The translations under genes and the position numbers were made by a program. From NCBI RefSeq assembly GCF_028471905.1, contig NZ_CP116902.1, forward strand, positions 122,501-186,500: 64,000 bases of DNA. The letters run 5' to 3'. The stretch's first letter is position 1. Every line of letters begins with the position of its first letter. Shown piece by piece: positions 24,567 through 33,292 of this stretch. Origin of the DNA: Aneurinibacillus uraniidurans. Its GTDB lineage: Bacteria; Bacillota; Bacilli; Aneurinibacillales; Aneurinibacillaceae. The notes beneath the pieces were generated by a model that saw only the letters and a program-made list of their open reading frames with translations, had not been told where the DNA came from and made no database searches.

Positions 24567-25776
24567 CGTATGGGGACTTCGCCTTCGACTCTGGGCGCGA
24601 GATCGCATATTTGTAGCGCTTGTAGTACTGCTTCCTGTTCTGTTCGTGCTTGTTATGGGGGCAGCTGGTAGCTTCGAGGCGCAGCCTGTTATCGCAGTCG
24701 CGGTCGCAGATGAGGACCGGACTGACTATTCCAAGCTTGTGATCGATCGATTTTCGAAGAAGGAAGGCATTCGTGTTATTCAAGGCAGCGAGTCTGATGT
24801 GAAGATGCTGGCCGAGAATTATAAAGTCGAGGCGGCTTTTGTGATTCGAAAAGGATTTAAGGAAGCCATTCTCCATGAAGACACTCGAGAGCGAATTGAT
24901 GTATTCAAAAATCCGGGTTCGCTTTCGTACGGGATTCTGGAAGAAATGCTTGGTAGTGAAGTCGCCCGTCTGTCTGCAAATGCAGGAGCGGCTAACATGG
25001 CGGTGCGTGTATATCGAGAGTATGGGTTATCTCCTGTGCCGGAATCCACCTTATGGGAGCGGGTACGAGCATATGCGGATGCTCAGTGGGAACCGAAACC
25101 ACTTCTTACACTGGAAGAGAAGAAGTGGACAGCGGACGGATTGTCAAAAGCAGCGAATGTGGCCCCAATCTCTTCAACTCTGATGGCTGGCATCGGGGTG
25201 CTGCTCGTCTTGCTTATGTTACTGGTTCTGTTATCGAGTGCATGGTTAATTGAGGAGCGTGAGGCGGGCATCCTTCGCCGGGCCCGTTCTGTTCCCGGGA
25301 TGCTCGGCAAGTTGTACATGGGCAGTGTGCTAGCGCAGCTTACGATTGCGATGACAGTTGTGTTGCTTTGTGTAGGAATTGCGTATGTTGGGTTCGGTAC
25401 CTGGCTTCTGCCGCATCCCCTGCTGTACGGGCTGCTTGCTGTGTACATGGTGGCTGCTTCCGGGATTGGGATGGCCATAGCTGTCCATATGCGGACAGGT
25501 GGTCAGCTCGCAAGCATTGCGCCGCTGGCTGCGATGTTGACGGGGTTTATCGGAGGATGTTTTTGGGCGTTTCTCCCTGTGCCGGATGCACTTGCTGCGC
25601 TTTCCCTTTGCACGCCGCAGGGCTGGGTACTCTTAGGAACAAAGGAGCTGCTGGCTGGGGGAAATATGGGGGGAATGTTTGGAACAGCGGTAGGAGTTCT
25701 GCTGGCAGTAGGAGGGCTGCTTCATCTGTACAGTTTTTGGTACATTGATAGAAAAAAGTGTGGAGATGAAAGATGA
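24559..25776 (+). CDS. ABC-2 type transporter permease 2
   Basis: A 405-aa permease with the same plan as its upstream neighbour: helix near residues 15-35, extracellular domain with VAVADEDRTDYSKLV, and a C-terminal block of helices with the coupling motif WLIEEREAGILRRARSVPG near residue 232. It starts at ATG 24559 within the last codons of permease 1 with GGGAGGGG upstream. Together with the ATPase and the anchored DUF6583-like protein it makes a complete exporter; the substrate is unknown. A bidirectional hairpin follows. Confidence 0.9.
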   Translation: MRNVWGLRLRLWARDRIFVALVVLLPVLFVLVMGAAGSFEAQPVIAVAVADEDRTDYSKLVIDRFSKKEGIRVIQGSESDVKMLAENYKVEAAFVIRKGFKEAILHEDTRERIDVFKNPGSLSYGILEEMLGSEVARLSANAGAANMAVRVYREYGLSPVPESTLWERVRAYADAQWEPKPLLTLEEKKWTADGLSKAANVAPISSTLMAGIGVLLVLLMLLVLLSSAWLIEEREAGILRRARSVPGMLGKLYMGSVLAQLTIAMTVVLLCVGIAYVGFGTWLLPHPLLYGLLAVYMVAASGIGMAIAVHMRTGGQLASIAPLAAMLTGFIGGCFWAFLPVPDALAALSLCTPQGWVLLGTKELLAGGNMGGMFGTAVGVLLAVGGLLHLYSFWYIDRKKCGDER

Positions 25777-25809
25777 GGGGGAGAAAATGCATTCACCTTT
25801 CTCCCTCTT
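25775..25809. terminator. Terminator between the exporter operon and the nitrilase gene
   Basis: A stem formed by GAGGGGGAGAAA (25775-25786) and TTTCTCCCTC (25798-25807) has two extra G residues bulged; it lies between convergent genes. Confidence 0.65.
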
Positions 25810-25817
25810 GCAGCAGA

Positions 25818-26702
25818 CTATACTCGTTTTACCGTCATGTTGTATTGATTGTATAGTTCAAGGCGGCGGTCGTTAAAAGGAGCGACCTGCCCGTGTGCCC
25901 GATTCGCTTCGAGTGCTGTACTGTCAAGGCGAGCCGACACTGTCATAACGTTGTTCGTTTCCCCGAGAGCGAGTATACCGTTCGCTGGAAATGGATGATC
26001 GCATGGACTAAAAATGCCTGCCTGAGAATAGCCCGCATCTATTTGTGGAACGTGCGGCAAATAGCCAACAAGTCCGCTCAGAACGACAAACACTTGATTC
26101 TCAATTGCCCGTGCCTGTGCACAGTATCGCACACGGTAGTAGCCTTCCGCCCCGTCTGTGTAAGACGGGCAGAGGATAATATCCGCCCCCATTCCAGCTA
26201 CAATCCGGGATGCTTCCGGAAACTCGATGTCGTAGCACGTCAGGATCGCTACACGTCCAATCTCGGTATCCTGAACAGTAAACCGATCGCCCGGTGTTAG
26301 GTTCCACCGGTTGCGCTCTTCCGGTGTGCTGTGGACTTTGGTCTGACGAATGACATCGCCATTTGGCATAAATAAATAAGCCGCATTCAGGAAGGCATCA
26401 TTTTCTTTTGTAATGTGTGTACCTCCGAGTATGGTGATCCCGGTCTGCTTACTGATCGTAGAAAACGTTGTCATGTATTCGTCTGTGAAGGAAGCCATAT
26501 AGTCACACGCTTCGGCATGGTTCATGACCGATTCAAGAGCGAGAAGTGTGCCGGTCACGTATTCAGGAAATACGATGAGTCGGCTGCCGTCATCTATGGC
26601 TTGCTTCGTGTGCTGCATGACTTGATCCCAGAATTCTTCTTTGTTGGTAAGGGGACCGATTCCGAACTGAACTGCTGATACGGCTGAAACAGTCAACGTC
26701 AT
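25818..26702 (-). CDS. Carbon-nitrogen hydrolase (nitrilase superfamily)
   Basis: A 294-aa hydrolase with the full Glu-Lys-Cys triad of the nitrilase superfamily: Glu in LIVFPEYVTG near residue 48, Lys in QTKVHSTPEERN near residue 125, Cys in VAILTCYDIEFPE near residue 158. The family cleaves amides, N-carbamyl groups or nitriles. In Bacillus YhcX an N-terminal GNAT acetyltransferase is fused to such a hydrolase; here the GNAT is a separate gene directly upstream, which supports the same paired role. It ends a run chemoreceptor-GNAT-nitrilase on the minus strand. Confidence 0.92.
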   Translation of the reverse strand: MTLTVSAVSAVQFGIGPLTNKEEFWDQVMQHTKQAIDDGSRLIVFPEYVTGTLLALESVMNHAEACDYMASFTDEYMTTFSTISKQTGITILGGTHITKENDAFLNAAYLFMPNGDVIRQTKVHSTPEERNRWNLTPGDRFTVQDTEIGRVAILTCYDIEFPEASRIVAGMGADIILCPSYTDGAEGYYRVRYCAQARAIENQVFVVLSGLVGYLPHVPQIDAGYSQAGIFSPCDHPFPANGILALGETNNVMTVSARLDSTALEANRAHGQVAPFNDRRLELYNQYNMTVKRV

Positions 26703-26731
26703 TCCTCCTGCAAGTTTATTCTCTATTTATT

Positions 26732-27346
26732 TTACTGGGGATTGCGCCACTCGACCAGTACAGCGTAGTCAAGTGATTCCCCGTCCTCTACATATTCAGG
26801 CAAAATCTGAAGTGGAGTAAGCCCCTGCTTGATCATAAATGAAAGTACCATATCATGAATTTGACCATTTGTCACTTGTATCACATATTCTTCTGGTGTC
26901 ATCTGTGGGGCATGTTGATAATAGCCGGGGATACGGCATCCAGCTAAAAAGCGGGTAAGTCCTTTTTCTATGACAAGATTTTTGCGTGCTGTATAAAGAG
27001 CCTGTGCGATTCCTTGTCTACGAAATGAGGGGCGAACACACAAATCGATGCCGTATAGGCTATCTCCCATTGCGTTGTGGGTGTTTTTGATCATACCATT
27101 ATCGGAGATCTGTGACCATGTATGCGGTGATCCGTCGTAACGGATGATGAGGGATGTAGCAGATCCAACCGGAAAACGATTTGCTTCGACAAGCATAGCT
27201 CCTTCAGGAAAGGTCTCAACATGAGCAGCTACTTGTTCCGGACTCCACCATAGCTCTTCAGGGAATGGAGGGGGAAAAGCTTCACGCTGAATATCGAGTA
27301 GAGCATCAAAGTCACGCTGTGTATACGGTCGAACGCTTACATGCAT
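26732..27346 (-). CDS. GNAT acetyltransferase, split YhcX N-terminal half
   Basis: A 204-aa GNAT protein. The acetyl-CoA binding motif is CVRPSFRRQGIAQALYTARK near residue 108 (R-x-x-G form), preceded by beta-strand SLYGIDL. It closely resembles the N-terminal half of Bacillus YhcX, in which it is fused to a nitrilase-type hydrolase; here the two halves are separate genes 29 bases apart. ATG 27346 follows GGGGGAG, only 18 bases after the chemoreceptor stop codon, so it is probably cotranscribed with the receptor. Substrate unknown. Confidence 0.88.
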   Translation of the reverse strand: MHVSVRPYTQRDFDALLDIQREAFPPPFPEELWWSPEQVAAHVETFPEGAMLVEANRFPVGSATSLIIRYDGSPHTWSQISDNGMIKNTHNAMGDSLYGIDLCVRPSFRRQGIAQALYTARKNLVIEKGLTRFLAGCRIPGYYQHAPQMTPEEYVIQVTNGQIHDMVLSFMIKQGLTPLQILPEYVEDGESLDYAVLVEWRNPQ

Positions 27347-27364
27347 ACAGATCTCCCCCTGTTT

Positions 27365-29050
27365 TTAAACGTTGAACCTCATAATTTCATTCTGTAGCTC
27401 TTGAGCCAGTTTACTTAAATCATCGGCAGCGGCTGTAACTTCTTCCATGGAAGCCAATTGTTCTTGAGAAGAGGCAGTAGTGCCCTGGGTCCCCATTGAT
27501 ATTTTTTCAGAAATCAGGCTTAGTTGCTCCATCGCTGCTGTCATTTGCTCGGTGCTTGCTGACACTTCTTCAGTGGCCGCTGATACATCCTGAACCTGCT
27601 CCGTAATTTGCTGAATCGAATGTAAAATTTGTTGAAAAGCCTGGCCTGCTTTATTAACAATAACGGCTCCAGCTTCAACTTCTTTTGCTCCTCTACCCAT
27701 TACATCGATGGAGTGAGTTGTATTTTGTTGTATTTCTTTAATTAGCTCTCCAACTTGCTCCGAGGATTGTCTGGATTGTTCAGCCAATTTTCTTACTTCG
27801 TCAGCCACAACGGCAAATCCTTTTCCGTGTTCACCTGCCCGTGCCGCTTCGATCGCAGCATTTAAAGCCAATAGGTTGGTTTGACTTGCAATGTCACTAA
27901 TTACTTCCATAATATGTCCGATTTTTATGGAGCTATCTTCTAAATCTTTCATAACGGTAGATGACTGTTGGACAGACGAACTAATGGTTTCCATTTGTTG
28001 TACCGTTTGGTTGATGATTTGATTCCCCTGTTTTGCTTGTTGCAGTACTTGTATGGATGACTCCGCCGCCGTAGAAGCGGACTCTGCAATACGCTGAAGG
28101 GCGATTGCCCCTTCTTCCATTGCTTTTTTATTTTCTTCTGTACTTTTCATTTGAATATCTGCACCTGTAGCGATTTCTTGCATAGTAGAAGCTATCTGAT
28201 TAGCAGTTTGCGCTGCCTGTTCGGAACTGGCATATAGTTCTTCGGAAGAAGCAGCAATTTGCTTAGAGCTTTCGCTAACTTTGTGAATCAGATTGCGTAG
28301 ATTCCCTTTCATCTGGTTGAATAATGTGGCCAAATCTCCGACTTCATCTTTATTTTTGACAACGACATCTGGTAGAGAGAGAGTTCCTTCCGCCATTTGC
28401 TTTGCAGTTTCCGCTATACGAACGATTGGCCTCGACAAAATACGACCGATCAAGTAAGCGATGACACTGCCAACTAAAAAGGCAAGGATCGAAATGAATA
28501 TGACTACATTTTTAATATGAGCTACTTTCTCCTCGATTTGTGCAATGTTTTTGTTTAGAAGTTCGGTTTGAAAGATTTCTAGTTCATTTGTTTCCTGGAT
28601 GAATACCTTTCCAATAGGGTTTCCTTTTTCTTTTATTAGACGTACAAACCCTTGCATATTGTTTTGTTTTTTTAAGGTGATGAGCTGTTCCGCGATACCC
28701 GCATATTCGGTATTCGTTTTATCAAGTTCTTGCAGGAAGCTTCTTACTTTTTCCTGATCGGTACTATTGCGTAATTCTAGTGATATTTCGGCAAACTTAT
28801 TTCTGGCCTGTTCATAATCCTGAATCGAAGAATCATCTCCTGTAAGCAGGTATCCCCGAATGGATTTTAGCTGCTCGGTTGATAAATATCGTAGCTTTTC
28901 GACCATGATCATTCTTTTTACCCGAGTATCCAATAGGTTAGAGTATGTGGCATTTATAGCAGATAGCTGGTAAACGGCAATGCTTGCGACAATACCTAAA
29001 AGCACAAGAATAATGGAAAAGCCACTAAGCAACTTTTTATTAATACTCAT
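27365..29050 (-). CDS. Methyl-accepting chemotaxis protein with 4-helix-bundle sensor
   Basis: A 561-aa chemoreceptor, the same length as the one at 10870-12555 and paralogous to it. Parts: first span (about residues 8-30), 4HB sensor (about 30-185) with the shared [12 protein letters not shown] segment, second span (about 190-212), HAMP (about 213-265), and signalling hairpin [18 protein letters not shown] near residue 390. ATG 29050 follows GGAGG and is preferred over an upstream frame. The GNAT and nitrilase genes follow 18 and then 29 bases apart with no terminator, suggesting that the receptor may sense a compound related to their substrate. Confidence 0.95.
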   Translation of the reverse strand: MSINKKLLSGFSIILVLLGIVASIAVYQLSAINATYSNLLDTRVKRMIMVEKLRYLSTEQLKSIRGYLLTGDDSSIQDYEQARNKFAEISLELRNSTDQEKVRSFLQELDKTNTEYAGIAEQLITLKKQNNMQGFVRLIKEKGNPIGKVFIQETNELEIFQTELLNKNIAQIEEKVAHIKNVVIFISILAFLVGSVIAYLIGRILSRPIVRIAETAKQMAEGTLSLPDVVVKNKDEVGDLATLFNQMKGNLRNLIHKVSESSKQIAASSEELYASSEQAAQTANQIASTMQEIATGADIQMKSTEENKKAMEEGAIALQRIAESASTAAESSIQVLQQAKQGNQIINQTVQQMETISSSVQQSSTVMKDLEDSSIKIGHIMEVISDIASQTNLLALNAAIEAARAGEHGKGFAVVADEVRKLAEQSRQSSEQVGELIKEIQQNTTHSIDVMGRGAKEVEAGAVIVNKAGQAFQQILHSIQQITEQVQDVSAATEEVSASTEQMTAAMEQLSLISEKISMGTQGTTASSQEQLASMEEVTAAADDLSKLAQELQNEIMRFNV

Positions 29051-29302
29051 CTCATAAACCTCCAGTAATGGTACTAAATACTTAAATACAATCATTGTTT
29101 TTAATATTTATATTACCTTGGTATGATTAATAAATCAATTTTTTACTGTAGGTATAGTAATAATCAGGTATGAAATTTCGTTATTATAGGGGATGATTAG
29201 ACTATGGTATGATGGTTTATCAGATTGGTACTCAGTCTGGTGGGTCTGGTATAATAACGGCGTAAACACTAGCAAATGTATGATGGAAAGGAGAGAGATA
29301 AA

Positions 29303-29683
29303 ATGGGACGATTGTTTATTATTCTTGGAAGCTTCAATATGTTCATGTCGGTAGCGCTTGGCGCATTCGGTGCACATGTTCTTCGTAGTCTTGTGACAGC
29401 GGACAGGCTTGCGACCTTTAATACAGGCGTACATTATCATATGATTCATGCGCTTGGGTTGATTGCGATTGGGATTTTTATTGGACAGATTGGTGTAAGT
29501 AAAATGCTGACATGGGCGGGCTGGCTGCTTCAATTCGGGATTCTCTGCTTCTCGTTCAGTCTGTATTTCCTTGTGATGCTGAATCTTCCATGGCTCGGTG
29601 CGATTACGCCGATTGGTGGTGTCGCATTTCTGATCGGCTGGATTCTGCTTGCGGTATCGGCTGCTAAGGCGAACAAAAGATAA
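29303..29683 (+). CDS. DUF423 membrane protein (YwdK-like)
   Basis: A 126-aa protein with four hydrophobic helices. The N-terminal MSVALGAFGAHVLRS near residue 14 is the DUF423 signature, and YHMIHALGLIAIG near residue 44 fits too. Function unknown. ATG 29303 follows AAAGGAGAG; a TATAAT -10 hexamer lies at about 29250. It is convergent with the heparinase-like gene, whose stop is eight bases away, with no room for a terminator between them. Confidence 0.92.
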   Translation: MGRLFIILGSFNMFMSVALGAFGAHVLRSLVTADRLATFNTGVHYHMIHALGLIAIGIFIGQIGVSKMLTWAGWLLQFGILCFSFSLYFLVMLNLPWLGAITPIGGVAFLIGWILLAVSAAKANKR

Positions 29684-29690
29684 GAGCAAG

Positions 29691-32684
29691 CTAGAGCCAT
29701 TCCACCTGAAAGTTGGGTTCTATGTCGATGATGTCAAAGGTTTCACCGACGCTAAAGGGACTCGCAGCTTGAATTCGAATGGATTTAGGAGATGGAATAG
29801 CGAGAATGATACCCCGGCTCCCCCGGTTGCCGCGTATTGTTTTTCCTGTAAGAGAGGCAGCAAGCGGTAGCGGGTCTGTCGTATGAAGGGTATCGCTGCT
29901 ATAGGACAGGACAGTACCTTTCGATAATATGAAATCATCGCGCAGAATCAGTACAGCATTGTCTGCCTCAGTTTGAACATGTTCAACCGGGTAGATAGAT
30001 GCCTGCGTATCTGAAGAACGAGCGATTCGCACATAGCCTGAATTTCCGGAAACGGGGAGGGGTGGCGTGATGCGGATCGCTCGTTTGGTATAGTCAACGT
30101 CTATAATGGTGCTCGTTATACGCCGTATCCCTTCATAGCGGATTCCTTGGAATCGCATCTCATCTGCGTACATACAATCTGCACGCATGATTTTTCCCTG
30201 AAGGTTGGTGCGCACCATGGCACATCGGCCTATTACCTGCCACTCGCCGAAGCGGGTTTGGACTACCATCGTCTGCCGGATCGGACTGTACACCCAGAAG
30301 TCAATAGACCCACTCTCATGTGTTACAGACAGAGCTGTTACTTGTACGCCGCGGGCAGAGAGTCGATGAATTCGGGATAGTTCGGATGGTTGTTTGTTTT
30401 TTCGCGTACAGAAAACAGCGGCGTACTGCATGGTCGTACCTGTGCCGCGTACGATGAGCAAGGGATGCTTCTCACGTCCGTCGAGAGTCGGATAGGTTCC
30501 AGTCCAAATGCGTTCGTTCCCTGTTAGTAGCCCCTGCCATGTTAGCGTATAGCCTTCTTGGGATACCCAGTTCGCCTGCAGGATGTTGTCTGCGGGCTTT
30601 TCGCATGGTTGCAGATCATAAATAAATCCATACCCGTTATTTGGATCTGGTGTCCAGCCTTGAGCGCGTTCTTCCTTGCCTAGCGGATGGAATGTTTCCC
30701 CTGTCGTAAGACGTTCTCCGAAGCTTTGGCCAGGTGCATCATAATACAGACGCTTCGATGCATCTACACCGGCTAGCGTCCAAGTCGAATCTGCCGAACG
30801 TATCCGAGATACGGCTAGTGATAGTTCCGCTTTCTCATGAAAAGCGCGGAAGGTATAATCGCCTGTTACAGCCCCGCGAATGTAAAATAGATCGAGTACA
30901 TAAGAAGAAGCACCAAGTGGTACGATGGCGACTGCTCGTTCATATGCCTCGATTCCATACAGGTTTGGAGCGCTTCCTTCGAACATTGTGATGCCGTCTT
31001 TTTCATATAGAAAAGAAAGTGTACCCCCGGCACACGGTTTATATAGTTGTCCGCGTTTCATTTTCTGGTCGCTGTTTACAACTACAGTATTATGGGCGAT
31101 GGAGTGCGTAGTCCAGCCGTAGTGCCCGTTTGTACCATACGAACTGTAGCCGACATCTGCTGAGATTTCCTTACCGTATGCGTAATAAGATAAACCAAGC
31201 ATATCATCGTGACTATGTGTGTAATTCGGGCCAACTCGCATTAGTATAGTAGTGCCATTGCCATCACGTCCGATAAGAATGCCTGCCTGCCCGGTGAAGA
31301 TAGAGGAAGTAGGTAGGGTTAGTGCAGCTGCCTGATGTGGCTCTGGATGAGAGAGAAAGAGATCAAGGCCTTTTGTACCGAGTCTTTTTTCAACGAGTGC
31401 ATATAGACTGTACAGGTGTTTGGCAGCTTGACTGCGTAGGGCATCATCTGGGGAGAAGGTATAGAAATGAAGGGCAGCTCGGTATATATCGGCCATTGTT
31501 TTCGGATCGGGTGCAGGATTGCTTGATCGATCTTGTCCCCAGTCGCCGTAACATGGCAGATGCCCCTGGCAAAGCAGGTCCAATGGATTTTCGACAGCGA
31601 ATTGGAAAAAACGACGGCTTTCAAACGGATGCGAACCTACCTGAGCGGTATCAGCACGCATCGCAAGTAGTCCCATATCAAGCAGCACCGTACTAGTGAA
31701 CATGGAATAACCGTATGATCCTTCAAAATACATGCCATCTCGCCCGAGTGCGTTAGCGAGAAATACATCTGTCGCCCGAATTCCCCATTTTAGATAATCT
31801 GGCTCCTCTAGTACCAACCCAACCGCCAGCATCGCGCGTACACCATCCGCTTCGTGATTGTGCAGTTCAGTCAGATTCCCCTCGGTCAGGTCATACTCGG
31901 GTCCACCGGGTTCTGTAAGCAAGTAGTCACGCAGCATTGCCTCAATGTTGTCTCGTACTGTGCCTGGCAGACCAAGCAGTGCCCGTGCCGGGGATGGTTC
32001 ACCGAGTTCTGGCAGGTAATACAGCCAGTCATAATCGTGGGCAAGCAGCACTTTAACCCGATACACGATACTCGTAAGCAGATGTAGACGTCCCATTTCT
32101 TTGGTGCTGCCGAATGGTGTGAAATCACGCGGTCCGATTGTGCCGGGATAAATAGCGGCGAACGCATCGAGAATAACGATTGCTTGTCGTGCGTACCGTT
32201 GGTTGTTCGTCAGGATATACAGCCAGACAAGCTTAGTAACCATGCCTTCATGATCTCGGACCCCGCCGAGTAGCTGTCCTGCTATGTAGAAGTTCCACAT
32301 TCCAATCAGGTAGTACTCAATCCCATCCCGTTTGATCCCAGCGCCTTCGTCTGTATATGTTGCATCGGGTAGCACGGTTTTACAGGAAGGGCAGGTGACT
32401 GTCTTAATGGGAAAACGGGAAAACATTGCTCGCTGTGCATCTTCAGAGAACGGAAACGGTTTGCGGCAATGGGGACAGCCCGTAATGCCGTATGCAAAAG
32501 TTTGCCCATGCATAGACAGAACGCAGGCATATACGTCTTCCTCAGACCAGTCGATCAGAAATTGCTGGCACTCGGCTTCTAATTGCTTGAAGGTTTGTTT
32601 GGCCCATGGGTGAGTAGCTATGTTTTTTCGTGCGGTTGCGAGTTGCTTTGCGTCTACATAAAACCCTCGTTTTGGTTTAAGCAT
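29691..32684 (-). CDS. Large heparinase II/III-like protein with zinc-ribbon-like insert
   Basis: A 997-aa protein with no signal peptide or membrane span. Two CxxC pairs (GCPHCRKP near residue 72 and VTCPSCKT near 97) form a rubredoxin-like zinc knuckle. An alpha/alpha-toroid region follows (LTELHNHEADGVRAMLAV near 270, GMYFEGSYGYSMFTS near 318), then the heparinase II/III beta-sandwich with THSHDDMLGLSYYAYGKEIS near 510 and GWTTHSIAHNTVVVN near 545, where catalytic His and Tyr residues of polysaccharide lyases lie. A C-terminal beta-rich region (about 800-997) has no match I know. Polysaccharide degradation is inferred; a cytoplasmic lyase implies imported oligosaccharides, yet no sugar transporter is adjacent. 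ATG 32684 follows AGAAGGGA. Confidence 0.8.
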   Translation of the reverse strand: MLKPKRGFYVDAKQLATARKNIATHPWAKQTFKQLEAECQQFLIDWSEEDVYACVLSMHGQTFAYGITGCPHCRKPFPFSEDAQRAMFSRFPIKTVTCPSCKTVLPDATYTDEGAGIKRDGIEYYLIGMWNFYIAGQLLGGVRDHEGMVTKLVWLYILTNNQRYARQAIVILDAFAAIYPGTIGPRDFTPFGSTKEMGRLHLLTSIVYRVKVLLAHDYDWLYYLPELGEPSPARALLGLPGTVRDNIEAMLRDYLLTEPGGPEYDLTEGNLTELHNHEADGVRAMLAVGLVLEEPDYLKWGIRATDVFLANALGRDGMYFEGSYGYSMFTSTVLLDMGLLAMRADTAQVGSHPFESRRFFQFAVENPLDLLCQGHLPCYGDWGQDRSSNPAPDPKTMADIYRAALHFYTFSPDDALRSQAAKHLYSLYALVEKRLGTKGLDLFLSHPEPHQAAALTLPTSSIFTGQAGILIGRDGNGTTILMRVGPNYTHSHDDMLGLSYYAYGKEISADVGYSSYGTNGHYGWTTHSIAHNTVVVNSDQKMKRGQLYKPCAGGTLSFLYEKDGITMFEGSAPNLYGIEAYERAVAIVPLGASSYVLDLFYIRGAVTGDYTFRAFHEKAELSLAVSRIRSADSTWTLAGVDASKRLYYDAPGQSFGERLTTGETFHPLGKEERAQGWTPDPNNGYGFIYDLQPCEKPADNILQANWVSQEGYTLTWQGLLTGNERIWTGTYPTLDGREKHPLLIVRGTGTTMQYAAVFCTRKNKQPSELSRIHRLSARGVQVTALSVTHESGSIDFWVYSPIRQTMVVQTRFGEWQVIGRCAMVRTNLQGKIMRADCMYADEMRFQGIRYEGIRRITSTIIDVDYTKRAIRITPPLPVSGNSGYVRIARSSDTQASIYPVEHVQTEADNAVLILRDDFILSKGTVLSYSSDTLHTTDPLPLAASLTGKTIRGNRGSRGIILAIPSPKSIRIQAASPFSVGETFDIIDIEPNFQVEWL

Positions 32685-32735
32685 ACGATCCCTTCTTTCT
32701 TGATGATGGAAGGTTACCGATGGATACGACAGTCT

Positions 32736-32749
32736 ATATCGTACGATAT
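32736..32749. promoter_or_regulatory. 14-bp palindrome upstream of the heparinase-like gene
   Basis: ATATCGTACGATAT is a perfect palindrome about 50 bases upstream of ATG 32684 on the minus strand, in the divergent region with the 83-aa gene. An operator is possible; regulator unknown. Confidence 0.4.
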
Positions 32750-32852
32750 GTTAATTCTCATATGAATATTTTTTGATTGTTACGAAAAAGGAGGATATAG
32801 GATTTTTTTGTCGAAATAGGTCTATAAGCCAAAATTCAGGGAGGCGAGGTAA

Positions 32853-33104
32853 ATGGGTTACTTACACAAAGCCAACTGGAGTGCGATACAAAGTCACCGG
32901 AACGCAATCTTTATGGTTAATGTCGAAGGTCCGAGTGAATATAAACATGTGACGACTGTTGATAAAAATGATCTTTTGTCCATGAAGTACTATATAACAT
33001 ACGGGTCATGCACAATCGTGCATGAAATTGTTGATAAGGCGATTGATGAGAATGACAATTTGATTTTGTTTGTGAAAGACAATGTTATTGAATGTCTCCG
33101 ATAA
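32853..33104 (+). CDS. Uncharacterised small protein (83 aa)
   Basis: I do not recognise this protein. ATG 32853 follows GGGAGGCGAGG. The 83-aa sequence is soluble with alternating strands (AIFMVNVEGPSEYKHVTTVD, YITYGSCTIVHEIVD, NLILFVKDNVIECLR) and a single-domain beta-rich look. It is followed at once by a hairpin that overlaps its stop codon, so it is an independent transcription unit. Confidence 0.7.
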   Translation: MGYLHKANWSAIQSHRNAIFMVNVEGPSEYKHVTTVDKNDLLSMKYYITYGSCTIVHEIVDKAIDENDNLILFVKDNVIECLR

Positions 33105-33128
33105 GCTGCTCATTTGAGCGGCTTTTTT
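33103..33128 (+). terminator. Intrinsic terminator of the 83-aa gene
   Basis: AAGCTGCTC (33103-33111) pairs with GAGCGGCTT (33116-33124, one G-U) with a four-base loop and six T residues; it overlaps the stop codon. Confidence 0.85.
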
Positions 33129-33215
33129 CTTTAGTTACATCCTGTATTTGGGAAAATATAGAGAAGAACACGTAAGAGCGATCAGCAGATGCAGTAACAA
33201 GCTAAAGGGTAAGAA

Positions 33216-33255
33216 AAACGGCCTTTCTCGATATTCAGTTGGGAAAAGGCCGTTT
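33216..33255 (-). terminator. Intrinsic terminator of the yihY-like gene
   Basis: AAACGGCCTTT (33216-33226) pairs exactly with AAAGGCCGTTT (33245-33255); on the minus strand a T-run follows. Confidence 0.85.
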
Positions 33256-33292
33256 ATTATGGTCACTTGGGGTTCGATCTCGTAGTCAGATC

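Noticed and set aside
29135-29689. 184-aa open frame on the minus strand
   Set aside because: It covers the DUF423 gene in antisense; the protein has no membrane or domain pattern and the sense gene is well supported.
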